NCBI RefSeq assembly: GCF_000730665.1
Contig: NZ_BBIV01000053.1
Location: 1-41,154 of the forward strand
Source of the DNA: Pseudomonas plecoglossicida NBRC 103162 = DSM 15088
GTDB lineage: Bacteria > Pseudomonadota > Gammaproteobacteria > Pseudomonadales > Pseudomonadaceae
Direction of reading: 5' to 3'
Length of the DNA stretch: 41,154 bases
Position numbers and translations under genes: made by a program. Shown here piece by piece: positions 17,292 to 24,260 of this stretch. Position 1 is the stretch's first letter. Each line of letters starts with the position of its first letter. Below the pieces are notes generated by a model. That model made no database searches, was not told where the DNA came from, and saw nothing but the letters and a program-made list of their open reading frames with translations.

Positions 17292-18230
17292 TCAGGCCAG
17301 CGCCGCACGGGTGGCGGCGACGGCATCAGGGGTATTGAGGTTGTAGGTGGTGACGCCGTCGGCGCAACGCTTGTTCAGGCCGGCCAGGACCTTGCCCGGG
17401 CCGCACTCGACCAGATTGACGGCACCGTTGGCCGCCAGGGCCTGCACGCACTCGACCCAGCGTACCGGCTGGTACAGCTGCGCCAGCAGGTCGTGCTTGA
17501 GCGCATCGAGGTCGGCGGCGACGGCGGCGGTGACGTTCTGCACCACCGGAATTTGCGGGGCCTTCCACTCGATGGCGTTGATCGATTCGGCAAAACGCTC
17601 GGCGGCCGGCTCCATCAGGGCGCAGTGCGACGGCACGCTGACTGGCAGCGGCAGGGCGCGCTTGGCGCCGGCCTCTTTGCACAGCTCGATGGCGCGATCC
17701 ACTGCCGCCTTGTTGCCCGCAATCACAACCTGGCCCGGGGAGTTGAAGTTGACTGCACTGACCACCTGGTCTTCAGCTGCCTTGGCACAAATCTCGACTA
17801 CGACAGCGTCGTCCAGGCCGAGAATCGCAGCCATGGCGCCGTGACCAGCAGGCACGGCTTCCTGCATCAGCTCGCCACGGCGCTTGACCAGCTTCACCGC
17901 ATCCTTGAGCGACAGGCTGCCGGCAGCGACAAGGGCACTGTACTCACCCAGGCTGTGACCGGAAACGAAAGCCGGCTGCGCACCACCCTCTTCCAGCCAC
18001 AGGCGCCACAGCGCGATGGAAGCAGTGAGGATCGCTGGCTGGGTCTTGTCGGTTTGATTGAGTTGTTCTTCCGGACCTTCCTGGACCAGCTTCCACAGGT
18101 CGTAACCCAGAGCGTCGGAGGCTTCCTTGAAGGTCTCAACGATCACCGGCTTTTCGGCGCCCAGCTCCTTGAGCATGCCCAGCGACTGGGAACCTTGACC
18201 GGGAAAGACGAATGCGAGGGATGCAGACAT
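17292..18230 (-). CDS. fabD: Malonyl-CoA:ACP transacylase
   Basis: FabD transfers malonyl from CoA to ACP, supplying the extender unit for fatty acid synthesis. The 312-residue protein starts with the oxyanion-hole segment FVFPGQGSQS, has the nucleophile serine in GHSLGEYSAL and the catalytic histidine in VPSHCALM. ATG 18230 (MSASLAFVFPGQ) with AAGGG upstream is chosen; the 37-residue N-terminal extension of the open frame is not family-like. The 127-bp gap back to plsX is larger than others in the cluster and may hold a promoter, but I could not find a convincing one. Confidence 0.97.
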   Translation of the reverse strand: MSASLAFVFPGQGSQSLGMLKELGAEKPVIVETFKEASDALGYDLWKLVQEGPEEQLNQTDKTQPAILTASIALWRLWLEEGGAQPAFVSGHSLGEYSALVAAGSLSLKDAVKLVKRRGELMQEAVPAGHGAMAAILGLDDAVVVEICAKAAEDQVVSAVNFNSPGQVVIAGNKAAVDRAIELCKEAGAKRALPLPVSVPSHCALMEPAAERFAESINAIEWKAPQIPVVQNVTAAVAADLDALKHDLLAQLYQPVRWVECVQALAANGAVNLVECGPGKVLAGLNKRCADGVTTYNLNTPDAVAATRAALA

Positions 18231-18357
18231 TGAACAAGCCCTTATGATCTTGTCGTCGAATGGGGTGCGCCCGGCCGCGAGCCAGGCGCAGGGTATGAAA
18301 TCTTGGATGGTATCGAAAACTGCGCGGTCACATTTAAGCACTTCATCGGTGAAATGC

Positions 18358-19368
18358 CTAAGGCAGCAAGTCTTCGAGGCGGCCGTGCAGGCGTTGCGGC
18401 AGGTTCTCCTGGATCTCGATCAGCGCCCGCTGGATCGCACTCTGGAACCCTTCCACACCTGCCGAGCCATGGCTCTTGATGACGATGCCCTGCAAGCCAA
18501 GGAAACTCGCGCCATTGTGGCGTGCCGGCGCCAGATCGGCCTTCAGGCGCTTGAGCAAAGGCATGGCCAAGGCCCCCGCCACCCTCGACAAGGCACCCCC
18601 CTTGAACAGCCGCTCGATGCGCACGCCGATCATGGTCGCCAGCCCTTCGCTGGACTTGAGCAGGATGTTGCCGACGAACCCGTCGCACACCACCACATCC
18701 GCCTCCCCGCGATACAAGCCATCACCTTCGACGTAGCCAACATAATTGAGGCCGCGGGCGTTCTGCAACAGCGTGGCAGCCAGCTTGACCTGCTGGTTGC
18801 CCTTGATGTCCTCGGTACCGATGTTCAGCAGCGCAACGCGCGGACGATGCACACCGAGGGCCTGGGCAGCCACCGAACCCATCACGGCGAACTGGTAGAG
18901 GTTTTCCGCACTGCAATCGACATTGGCGCCAAGGTCGAGCAGCTGGCAGTAACCCGCCTGGGTCGGGATCGCCGCGACCATGGCCGGCCGATCGATGCCG
19001 GGCAATGTCTTGAGCACGTAACGCGACAGCGCCATCAACGCCCCGGTATTGCCGGCACTCACGCAGGCCTGGGCCTTGCCGTCACGCACCAGTTCAAGGG
19101 CAATGCGCATCGACGAATCCGGCTTGCCCCGCAGCGCCTGCGAAGGACGCTCGTCCATCCCGATCACCTCACTGGCGGCGACGATTTGCAGGCGCGCGCG
19201 ATCCGCAGCTGCAAGGCCGCTGACAAGATCTTCAAGGAGGGAGGGTTGACCGACGAGGGTCAGGTGAAGCGAGGGAGTAGCCGAAAGGCAGGCAATGCTA
19301 GCCTGGACAATGCTGCGGGGACCGAAGTCCCCGCCCATTGCGTCGATCGCGATGATCTGAGCGGACAA
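18358..19368 (-). CDS. plsX: Phosphate acyltransferase PlsX
   Basis: PlsX makes acyl-phosphate from acyl-ACP, the donor for glycerol-3-phosphate acylation by PlsY at the membrane. The 336-residue protein has the N-terminal IAIDAMGGDFGP and the conserved VSAGNTGALMALS, with KGNQQVKLAATLL and CDGFVGNILLKSSEG further on. The start at ATG 19368 lies 3 bp after the rpmF stop. Its position after rpmF and before fabD is the usual one. Confidence 0.97.
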   Translation of the reverse strand: MSAQIIAIDAMGGDFGPRSIVQASIACLSATPSLHLTLVGQPSLLEDLVSGLAAADRARLQIVAASEVIGMDERPSQALRGKPDSSMRIALELVRDGKAQACVSAGNTGALMALSRYVLKTLPGIDRPAMVAAIPTQAGYCQLLDLGANVDCSAENLYQFAVMGSVAAQALGVHRPRVALLNIGTEDIKGNQQVKLAATLLQNARGLNYVGYVEGDGLYRGEADVVVCDGFVGNILLKSSEGLATMIGVRIERLFKGGALSRVAGALAMPLLKRLKADLAPARHNGASFLGLQGIVIKSHGSAGVEGFQSAIQRALIEIQENLPQRLHGRLEDLLP

Positions 19369-19371
19369 GGA

Positions 19372-19554
19372 TTACTCGTCAGCGCCCTTGTCGATCACTT
19401 TGCGACCACGGTATACGCCTTCTGGCGAAACGTGGTGACGCAGGTGTACTTCACCGGTGGTTTTCTCTACCGACAGCGCGTTTTCCGACAGGGCGTCGTG
19501 GGAACGGCGCATGTCACGGGCAGAGCGGGATTTTTTGTTCTGCTGAACAGCCAT
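19372..19554 (-). CDS. rpmF: Ribosomal protein bL32
   Basis: This is the 60-residue large-subunit protein bL32, with the conserved [20 protein letters not shown] start and a basic character. The four-cysteine zinc site of some bL32 proteins is absent (the C- form). It lies 13 bp after yceD and 3 bp before plsX, linking ribosome and membrane lipid synthesis in one transcript as in other proteobacteria. Confidence 0.98.
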
Positions 19555-19567
19555 AATTGATTAACTC

Positions 19568-20095
19568 CTAAACGTTTGGGTCACGCTTTAACTGCGCCAA
19601 AACACTGAACGGGTTGGACCGCGATACCTCGTCCTTGCTCGAATCGGGCTCGTCTGCGCCCGCCGGCTGCTGGCATTCTTCCGGATGATGAGCAGGCACG
19701 ATGGGCAAGGCGAGCAGAAGCTCCTCCTCGATCAAGGCCTGCAGATCCAAAGGATCTTCGCCCAGTTCCAGCACGTCATAGCCTTTCGGCAACGACTGGG
19801 TATTCGCACCCTCCTTCACCACAGCGTACGTACATTCGCTGTGAATCGGCAGGGTGACCAGCTCAAGACAACGCTGGCAAACCATCTTGACCTCGACGTC
19901 CAGCTCGCTGTGGATAACCACCACGTGCTGCTCATCTCGTTCAAAATCGAACTTCGCCTGCACCGTACCGACATTGTCGGAAAGCGGGTCGCAGAGTCTA
20001 TCCAAATCAGCGAGTTGCAGCGAACCGTTAAGGGTTACGCCACGATCGGCTAATTTGCGCGGGTCAACGTGAGGTGGAATCGGGTCATTCAACAT
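19568..20095 (-). CDS. yceD: YceD / DUF177 family protein
   Basis: The 175-residue DUF177 protein is always found upstream of rpmF and has been implicated in 23S rRNA accumulation in bacteria and plants. The conserved central part has the CxxC-type segment VKMVCQRCLELV and a following SECTYAVV; the acidic C-terminal half includes EDPLDLQALIEEELLLALP. The N-terminus MLNDPIPPHVDPRKLADRG looks family-like, supporting ATG 20095. This ATG has no Shine-Dalgarno sequence and sits only 9 nt from a near-consensus -10, so the message may be leaderless. It heads the rpmF-plsX-fabD transcript. Confidence 0.93.
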   Translation of the reverse strand: MLNDPIPPHVDPRKLADRGVTLNGSLQLADLDRLCDPLSDNVGTVQAKFDFERDEQHVVVIHSELDVEVKMVCQRCLELVTLPIHSECTYAVVKEGANTQSLPKGYDVLELGEDPLDLQALIEEELLLALPIVPAHHPEECQQPAGADEPDSSKDEVSRSNPFSVLAQLKRDPNV

Positions 20096-20104
20096 AGGCG
20101 CAGC

Positions 20105-20133
20105 ATTCTAGGGATGCCCCCCGCCCCTGTCAA
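20105..20133 (-). promoter_or_regulatory. Strong sigma70 promoter of yceD-rpmF-plsX
   Basis: On the minus strand a perfect TTGACA (20133-20128) and TAGAAT (20110-20105) are separated by 17 bp, with a G-rich spacer. The predicted start site (about 20098) is 0-4 nt before the yceD ATG. Confidence 0.8.
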
Positions 20134-20191
20134 AGGAAATTCGGCGGCATCTCGCATGTTAGAATCGGGTTCAACTGACCAGGAGTCTACC

Positions 20192-20770
20192 ATGCTGCCT
20201 CTCTTGCTGGCTTCCAGCTCTGCCTACCGGCGCGAACTGCTTGCGCGCCTGCGCCTGCCCTTCACCTGGGCAAGCCCCGACCTAGACGAGCGGCGCCTGG
20301 ATGACGAGCCGGCTTCGGCGCTGGTACGGCGACTCGCCAGGCAGAAGGCAGAAGCACTGGCCGGCAGCCATCCCGGACACCTGATCATTGGCTCCGACCA
20401 GGTCGCCGTGCTGGGCGAACAGATCCTCGGCAAGCCGCACACCTTCGAGCGCGCCTGCGAGCAACTGCTGGAGGCGAGCGGACAGCAGGTCACCTTCCTT
20501 ACCGGACTGGCCCTGCTGAACAGCGCCACAGGGCACTGCCAGGTCGACTGCGTACCGTTTACCGTGACGATGCGGGAACTGGACCGGGAACGCGTGGAGC
20601 GCTATGTGGCGGCCGAGCAGCCACTGGATTGCGCAGGCAGCTTCAAGGCGGAGGGATTGGGGGTGAGCCTGTTCCAGAGCACCCACGGGTGCGATGCGAC
20701 CAGCCTGATCGGGCTGCCGTTGATTCGGTTGGTGGATATGCTGAACAAGGAAGGGGTGATGATTCCCTGA
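20192..20770 (+). CDS. maf: Maf-family nucleotide pyrophosphatase (YceF type)
   Basis: This 192-residue Maf/HAM1-fold pyrophosphatase hydrolyses modified nucleoside triphosphates; the YceF branch in E. coli acts on 7-methyl-GTP. It has the N-terminal LLLASSSAYRRELLARL, the catalytic Asp in IIGSDQVAVL and the C-terminal AEGLGVSLFQSTHGCDATSLIGLPL. That C-terminal motif and the synteny with yceD-rpmF favour the YceF type over YhdE. The ATG at 20192 has AGGAG 8 nt upstream; the longer frame from 20069 overlaps yceD in antisense and is not used. It is divergent from yceD and converges on sppA. Confidence 0.93.
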   Translation: MLPLLLASSSAYRRELLARLRLPFTWASPDLDERRLDDEPASALVRRLARQKAEALAGSHPGHLIIGSDQVAVLGEQILGKPHTFERACEQLLEASGQQVTFLTGLALLNSATGHCQVDCVPFTVTMRELDRERVERYVAAEQPLDCAGSFKAEGLGVSLFQSTHGCDATSLIGLPLIRLVDMLNKEGVMIP

Positions 20771-20781
20771 GAATGCGTCGA

Positions 20782-20817
20782 CCTCATCGCCGGCAAGCCG
20801 GCTTGCCGGCGATGAGG
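20782..20817. repeat. Perfect 36-bp palindrome made of two fused REP cores
   Basis: The whole 36 bp is a perfect palindrome (left half CCTCATCGCCGGCAAGCC). It looks like two REP sequences joined head to head without a spacer. It lies in the 57-bp gap between the convergent maf and sppA genes, where its hairpin could stop or protect both transcripts. Confidence 0.9.
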
Positions 20818-20827
20818 CCGGAACAGA

Positions 20828-21817
20828 TCAGCGCAGGACAGGCCCCTGGAAGCCCATCCACATGGCCAGACGCTCGGCCACGCTGGCGCCGATCCGCTTG
20901 GAGAAGCGATCGAACGGCGATTCCTGGACGGTGAAGTCCACCAGCTCCTTCTCGCCAACGATCTCGCGCGCCACGTAACTGGCGCTACCCAGGCCATCCA
21001 CCAACCCCAGCGCCTTGGCCTGCTCGCCCGTCCATATCAGGCCGCTGAACAGCTCCGGATGCTCCTTGTCCTTCAGGCGATCACCGCGCCCCTGCTTGAC
21101 CATCGCAATGAACTGCTGGTGCGTGGTATTCAGCACCCCCTGCCAGAACACTCGCTCTTCCGGCTTCTCCGGCGAGAACGGATCAAGGAAGGCCTTGTGC
21201 TCGCCTGCCGTGTAGGTGCGCCGCTCGACCCCCAGCTTCTCCATCGAACCGACAAAACCATAGCCGGCCGCTGTCACGCCAATGGAACCAACCAGGCTGG
21301 CCTTGTCGGCGTAGATCTCATCCGCCGCACTGGCGATGTAGTAGGCACCGGAAGCACCCAGGTCGGAAATCACCGCATACAGCTTGATATCCGGATATTC
21401 GGCGCGCAGGCGGCGGATCTCGTCATACACATAGCCCGCCTGCACAGGGCTGCCGCCCGGGCTGTTGATGCGCATCACCACAGCTTTGGTCTTAGGGTCC
21501 TTGAAGGCTGCACGCAGGCTCTTGACGATATTGTCGGCACTGGCTGCCTCCTGGTCGGCAATGACCCCGCGCACCTCCACCAGCGCCGTATGGCTACCGC
21601 TGAGCGACGCGGCCTTGTCCACATCCATGAACGGCAGGAACAGGGCAAGCAGACCGAACAGATAGACGAAGGTCAACAGCTTGAAGAAAATCCCCCAGCG
21701 CCGCGCCCGACGCTGCTCCTGAACCCCGGCCAGCAAGGTCTTTTCCAACAGTTTCCAGCTCTTGCGCTCTTCGCGCTCATCGGGCTCGGACTCAGGCGCC
21801 TTCCACTCGTCAGCCAT
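20828..21817 (-). CDS. sppA: Signal peptide peptidase SppA-type, S49 family
   Basis: The 329-residue inner-membrane serine protease of family S49 degrades cleaved signal peptides. A charged cytoplasmic N-terminus is followed by one membrane segment (FFKLLTFVYLFGLLALFLPF, about residues 45-65) and the periplasmic peptidase domain. That domain has RINSPGGSP, the nucleophile region GASGAYYIASAAD and the general-base lysine in ADKASLVGSIGV. This single-domain length matches short SppA proteins, not the 618-residue E. coli form. ATG 21817 has an AAGGTAGG ribosome site; a GTG at 21823 overlaps the gph stop and is an alternative. It is probably co-transcribed with gph and rluC. Confidence 0.93.
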   Translation of the reverse strand: MADEWKAPESEPDEREERKSWKLLEKTLLAGVQEQRRARRWGIFFKLLTFVYLFGLLALFLPFMDVDKAASLSGSHTALVEVRGVIADQEAASADNIVKSLRAAFKDPKTKAVVMRINSPGGSPVQAGYVYDEIRRLRAEYPDIKLYAVISDLGASGAYYIASAADEIYADKASLVGSIGVTAAGYGFVGSMEKLGVERRTYTAGEHKAFLDPFSPEKPEERVFWQGVLNTTHQQFIAMVKQGRGDRLKDKEHPELFSGLIWTGEQAKALGLVDGLGSASYVAREIVGEKELVDFTVQESPFDRFSKRIGASVAERLAMWMGFQGPVLR

Positions 21818-21819
21818 GC

Positions 21820-22500
21820 TCACCTACCTTGGAATTGCAGTTGCTTGGAACCGGCCAGCCACTCGCGCAGCTGGGAGAAATGATCGATACATACCTGCGG
21901 GCCGAATTCGGCCAACGCCTGCAGCGACATCGCACCATAGCCCACAGCCACCGAGTGCATGCCGGCATTGCTGGCCATCTGCAGATCGAACGCCGAGTCG
22001 CCGATCATCAGAGCGCGACCAGGCTCGACGCCACAATGGCCAAGAATCTCTTCGAGCATCAACGGGTACGGCTTGCCTCGCGTCTCGTCGGCGGCACGGG
22101 TGATATCGAAGAACTGCTCCCAACCATTGGCCTTGAGCACCCGATCGAGGCCACGACGCGCCTTGCCGGTGGCCACCGCCAGGCGATAGCCCTGGGCACG
22201 GAAGGCATCCAGCGATTCGACCACACCCTCGAACAGCGGCGAAGGCTGCTGATCGAGCGCCATGTAGATATCGGCATAGTGCTGGCGAAAGACTTCCACC
22301 TGGCCTGGCTCAAGATGTGGATACAGCGTCGAAATGGCCTCACCGAGCGCCAGGCCGATGATGCCCTTCACCGCTCGTTCATCGCTCCGCGCCTCACCGG
22401 CACGGTCGGCCGCGGCATTCATGGCCTCGACGATACGACCAATGGAGTCGGCCAGGGTGCCATCCCAATCGAAGATCAGCAGCTCATACGGTTTTTTCAT
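21820..22500 (-). CDS. HAD-family phosphatase, phosphoglycolate phosphatase-like
   Basis: The 226-residue haloacid dehalogenase-superfamily phosphatase has the nucleophile motif DWDGTLADS (about 10-18), motif II in VATGKARRGLD, and motifs III/IV in MIGDSAFDLQMA. The helical cap lies between about residues 20 and 85. The closest type is Gph/YjjG-like phosphoglycolate or nucleotide phosphatase; the exact substrate is not decidable. It lies between rluC (3-bp gap) and sppA, as in other pseudomonads, and may act on aberrant nucleotides or phosphoglycolate from DNA repair. Confidence 0.9.
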   Translation of the reverse strand: MKKPYELLIFDWDGTLADSIGRIVEAMNAAADRAGEARSDERAVKGIIGLALGEAISTLYPHLEPGQVEVFRQHYADIYMALDQQPSPLFEGVVESLDAFRAQGYRLAVATGKARRGLDRVLKANGWEQFFDITRAADETRGKPYPLMLEEILGHCGVEPGRALMIGDSAFDLQMASNAGMHSVAVGYGAMSLQALAEFGPQVCIDHFSQLREWLAGSKQLQFQGR

Positions 22501-22503
22501 GGA

Positions 22504-23460
22504 TCACGACGCACTCAGGCGCTCGACGGTTTTCGCCCAGACTTCGTCCACCGGCGCTTCCAGCTTGAGCTCGCCGCCATCGGGCAGCGGCACGGTCAAG
22601 GCATAGGCATGCAGGAACAGGCGCTTGCCGCCCAGCTCACGAATCTCGCGACTGAAATCCTCGTCGCCGTACTTGCTGTCGCCGGCAATCATGTGCCCGG
22701 CATGCAGGGTATGCACACGGATCTGGTGGGTCCGACCGGTAATCGGCCGGGCCTCGACGATGGTGGCGAACTCACCGAAACGGCGCAGTACGCGGAACAG
22801 GGTCAGCGCTTCCTTGCCCTCGTCGTTCACCTCGACCATGCGCTCGCCCGAACGCAGGTTGCTCTTGAGCAGCGGCGCATTCACCTGTTTCTTGGCGGTT
22901 GGCCAATGACCACGCACCAACGCCATGTAGCGCTTGTCGACGCCATCGCCACGCAAGGCCGCATGCAGATGGCGCAGCATGCTGCGCTTCTTGGCGATCA
23001 TCAGCAGGCCCGAGGTATCGCGGTCCAGGCGGTGCACCAGCTCCAGCTCCTTGGCATCCGGACGCAGCTGACGCAGCGCCTCGATCACACCGAAGCTCAG
23101 GCCGCTACCGCCGTGCACGGCGATGCCGGCGGGCTTGTTCATCACGATCAGCGCCTTGTCTTCGTAGACGATGGCCGCCTCCAGGCGCTGCAACAGCCCC
23201 TGGGCGACCGGTGCCGGCTCGTCGCGCTCCGGCAAGCGGACGGGCGGTACACGCACGATGTCGCCGGCCTGCAGCTTGTACTCGGGCTTGACGCGGCCTT
23301 TGTTGACCCGCACCTCGCCTTTGCGCAGGATGCGGTAGACCAGCGTCTTGGGCACGCCCTTGAGCGCGGTGATGAGGAAATTGTCGATGCGTTGGCCGGC
23401 AAGCTCCGGCGCGACTTCGATCAGCTTTACGCCGGAAGTCGGAGGGGTATTGGTCGTCAT
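22504..23460 (-). CDS. rluC: 23S rRNA pseudouridine synthase RluC
   Basis: RluC isomerises uridines 955, 2504 and 2580 of 23S rRNA (E. coli numbering) to pseudouridine. The 318-residue protein has an N-terminal S4 RNA-binding domain (about 22-80: QRIDNFLITALKGVPKTLVYRI) and a RluA-type catalytic domain with the aspartate in HRLDRDTSGLLMIAK. The start ATG 23460 (MTTNTPPTSG) gives normal length; the 63-residue upstream extension is the divergent promoter region read through. No Shine-Dalgarno sequence precedes it, and an extended -10 lies 6 nt upstream, so the mRNA may be leaderless. It is divergent from rne. Confidence 0.95.
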   Translation of the reverse strand: MTTNTPPTSGVKLIEVAPELAGQRIDNFLITALKGVPKTLVYRILRKGEVRVNKGRVKPEYKLQAGDIVRVPPVRLPERDEPAPVAQGLLQRLEAAIVYEDKALIVMNKPAGIAVHGGSGLSFGVIEALRQLRPDAKELELVHRLDRDTSGLLMIAKKRSMLRHLHAALRGDGVDKRYMALVRGHWPTAKKQVNAPLLKSNLRSGERMVEVNDEGKEALTLFRVLRRFGEFATIVEARPITGRTHQIRVHTLHAGHMIAGDSKYGDEDFSREIRELGGKRLFLHAYALTVPLPDGGELKLEAPVDEVWAKTVERLSAS

Positions 23461-23466
23461 TGCGGG

Positions 23467-23475
23467 ATCATAACA
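23467..23475 (-). promoter_or_regulatory. Extended -10 promoter of rluC
   Basis: Minus strand TGT-TATGAT (23475-23467) fits an extended -10 (TGn-TATAAT with one mismatch). Only CCCGCA separates it from the rluC ATG, so the A of the start codon would be close to +1. No good -35 is present, as is usual for extended -10 promoters. Confidence 0.55.
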
Positions 23476-23488
23476 ATTTTTTATGGAA

Positions 23489-23517
23489 TTGAAGCACTTA
23501 ATCATTACTGCTATAGT
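23489..23517 (+). promoter_or_regulatory. Promoter of rne
   Basis: TTGAAG (23489-23494) and TATAGT (23512-23517) have a 17-bp spacer. Transcription would start near 23524, giving a leader of about 737 nt before the rne ATG. It overlaps the upstream face of the rluC promoter. Confidence 0.75.
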
Positions 23518-23523
23518 CGCGAA

Positions 23524-24260
23524 CGCCGCCAAAAGCGGCAGGCCAGCGGCACCAGGCCCTTGGCCGGTCCCTGACCAACGCAATTCTGCAGGACGCGAGG
23601 CCGTCCTACGGGGTTTTCGCCAGTTTACCGAATTGCCTGGAATCGCCACCAGCGCTGTGTAGAGAAGACCGAAAAAAACGACAAGTGTGGTTTTTCGCCT
23701 GCTTACCCGATTCTTTTCGCCGCACCTCTGCCCGCCCCGTCGCTTCCACGCAACGCCCGGCGAATGCTTCGGAAATACCTGCCTTGGACATGTAATGGCG
23801 CCAGCTCCTCGTTCGGAGCTGGCGAAAAATGCAACCCGTTGCGGATTCAGCGCGCGGCAGCACCCGAATTATCAGGGATACGTGCAGGGTGGAGATGCAC
23901 AGCCCTCGGACCGTGTAGCACCGAGTCCGGCCACCGGCCCACTGACATGGCCGGCGAGCGGATAAGGTCCTGAACAGATGCCCTCGGGCGTCCACGGCTG
24001 ACGGTTGATTCCTCCTCCTGACTGAGTGCACGAGGCCCGCTTGGTTGATTCGGATACCCATTCGAAGCCACCGGGGCCTGGTAGGCACCGCAGCAAACAG
24101 GACGCGTCGTCGCGACAACGGCAGGCTGGGCAACCGGCTGGTGCCGAACGTTGCTCGACACGGGGGTGGCCCGGCCACCCTTTGCGCACCTTGGCACCGA
24201 CCATGAGAAGTCGTGTGTGCCGAACGCCGTTTCCGGCAGCCCGGAAACCGACGGTACAAC
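23524..24260 (+). promoter_or_regulatory. Long structured 5' leader of rne
   Basis: About 737 nt without a credible gene. Hairpins seen by eye include 23799-23808 with 23815-23824 (perfect 10-bp stem), 23591-23595 with 23602-23606, GGGTGGC-CCG-GCCACCC near 24164-24180, a pairing of GGTGCC near 24141 with GGCACC near 24193, and 24229-24236 with 24241-24248 (8-bp stem, 4-nt loop) ending 12 nt before the start codon. A U-rich single-stranded tract follows an A-rich one near 23670-23697. The rne-II conserved RNA motif is described in Pseudomonas rne leaders and is probably within this stretch, but I cannot place its boundaries. RNase E autoregulation through its leader is known in E. coli. Confidence 0.65.
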
